From NCBI RefSeq assembly GCF_042646065.1, contig NZ_JBHRTA010000061.1, positions 1 to 64,000 of the forward strand: a stretch of DNA of 64,000 nucleotides, in the 5' to 3' direction. The stretch comes from Parapedobacter deserti. Its GTDB lineage: Bacteria; Bacteroidota; Bacteroidia; Sphingobacteriales; Sphingobacteriaceae. A program made the translations under genes and the position numbers. The stretch's first letter is position 1, and the number at the start of each line of letters is the position of its first letter. Below, piece by piece: positions 63,215 to 64,000 of the stretch. The notes under the pieces were generated by a model that did not search any database, had not been told where the DNA came from, and was given only the letters and a program-made list of their open reading frames with translations.

Positions 63215-64000
63215 AGAAAACAAACCTACGGAACCTGGCTGCCGTCATGGTGGCAACTGTTGGCATCGCCTGCACAGCCACGCCTACCGCTCAGGAAGAT
63301 CGCTACGTGTTGGTGATCCACGGCGGTGCCGGAACAATACAGAAATCAGACATGACACCGGAGCGGGAGCAAGCCTATCGTGCCACGCTGGAGGAGGCAC
63401 TGCGCACGGGGCATAAGCTCCTCCAGCAGGGCAGCAGCAGCCTGGATGCCGTGGAAGCGACCATCCACGTGCTGGAAGACTCGCCGCTGTTCAACGCCGG
63501 CAAGGGGGCGGTATTTACCCACGATGGGCACAACGAGCTCGACGCCTCAATTATGGACGGCCATAGCGGTCAGGCCGGAGCGATAGCCGGCGTGCGGACT
63601 GTACGCCATCCCATCAGTGCGGCAAGGGCGGTTATGGAAAAAACCGAGCATGTACTGCTCAGTGGCGCGGGCGCCGACCGGTTTGCAGCTGAAAACGGCC
63701 TTGAAATCGTAGAGCCTTCGTACTTTCATACCCCTGAGCGTTGGCAATCACTGCAGGAGGTGCTGAAGCAAGATTCGCTCAAGGCGACGGGCAACGACTC
63801 CAAATTCGGTACCGTCGGCTGCGTAGCCCTTGACCAAAAAGGGCGCCTGGCGGCCGGTACGTCTACGGGCGGGATGACCAACAAGCGGTATGGCCGCGTC
63901 GGCGATTCACCTATCATCGGGGCGGGCACCTACGCCAACGAATCGGTTGGCGTGTCCTGCACGGGTTGGGGCGAATTCTACATCCGCCATGTCGTGGCGC
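63211..64000 (+). CDS. Secreted isoaspartyl peptidase/L-asparaginase (Ntn hydrolase), 3' truncated
   Basis: 263 residues visible; the gene runs off the window. The start ATG overlaps the TGA of the cyanophycinase gene, indicating translational coupling. A signal or lipoprotein signal (NLAAVMVATVGIAC) precedes YVLVIHGGAGTIQKS, the family opening, and SLDAVEATIHVLEDSPLFNA with GKGAVFTHDGHNELDASIMD. The self-cleaving nucleophile is Thr201 in SKFGTVGCVA, followed by AAGTSTGGMTNKRYGRVGDS. Members hydrolyse beta-aspartyl dipeptides, including beta-Asp-Arg, the product of cyanophycinase. About 80-100 C-terminal residues are missing. The pairing argues for complete breakdown of cyanophycin to arginine and aspartate. 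Confidence 0.88.
   Translation, partial: MKKTNLRNLAAVMVATVGIACTATPTAQEDRYVLVIHGGAGTIQKSDMTPEREQAYRATLEEALRTGHKLLQQGSSSLDAVEATIHVLEDSPLFNAGKGAVFTHDGHNELDASIMDGHSGQAGAIAGVRTVRHPISAARAVMEKTEHVLLSGAGADRFAAENGLEIVEPSYFHTPERWQSLQEVLKQDSLKATGNDSKFGTVGCVALDQKGRLAAGTSTGGMTNKRYGRVGDSPIIGAGTYANESVGVSCTGWGEFYIRHVVA

Noticed and set aside
1..64000. CRISPR arrays, tRNA/rRNA genes, transposases
   Set aside because: I looked for regularly spaced repeats, tRNA-like cloverleaf ends and transposase motifs and saw none; a tRNAscan or Infernal run would settle the RNA genes.

Overview
The window looks like chromosome of a Bacteroidota bacterium, most likely Sphingobacteriaceae (a Parapedobacter-like lineage is my guess from style, not a search result). 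The evidence is four SusC/SusD pairs, two one-protein hybrid two-component regulators (HTCS), two ECF sigma/FecR pairs, a type IX secretion (T9SS) type B cargo with PorP/SprF- and PorE-like partners, and several promoters of the Bacteroidota form TTG-N20-TAnnTTTG. I saw no tRNA, rRNA, CRISPR array, insertion sequence or prophage. The first and last genes are cut by the window edges.

Layout. (1) 1-9349 (+): the end of a large repeat adhesin, three tandem secreted paralogues ending in a phage tail-collar-like domain with paired HxH motifs, a T9SS type B cargo, a PorP/SprF protein, a PorE-like OmpA protein and a small TPR-like ORF. (2) 9408-25645 (-): polysaccharide utilization locus 1, read as SusC, SusD, secreted FAD oxidoreductase, GH2 and GH30-like hydrolase, then separately transcribed HTCS and sulfatase. 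The SusC and sulfatase promoters share a 22-bp-spaced direct repeat in the same position, which suggests one regulon. (3) 26145-33806 (+): an SRPBCC protein, a TetR repressor with two near-identical operators, an RND efflux adaptor, an RND pump fused in frame to its TolC-like outer-membrane factor, and a thioredoxin-like protein that may be translated from a leaderless mRNA. (4) 33882-46738 (-): locus 2, HTCS, then GH31 alpha-xylosidase, SusC, SusD and a surface lipoprotein, with a strong 17-bp direct repeat before GH31. (5) 46918-55400 (+): locus 3, ECF sigma, FecR, SusC with STN domain, SusD and a CE15-type glucuronoyl esterase. (6) 55665-64000 (+): locus 4, ECF sigma, FecR, SusC with STN domain, SusD, cyanophycinase and isoaspartyl peptidase (cut at the edge).

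The most striking candidate system is locus 4. It has the architecture of a glycan utilization locus, but its only enzymes are a secreted cyanophycinase and a secreted isoaspartyl peptidase, the two activities needed to take cyanophycin (multi-arginyl-polyaspartate) to arginine and aspartate. This suggests a SusCD system dedicated to a polypeptide. Next come the shared HTCS operator architecture of locus 1, the RND-TolC fusion with an internal lipobox-like segment, and the tandem tail-fibre-like surface proteins.
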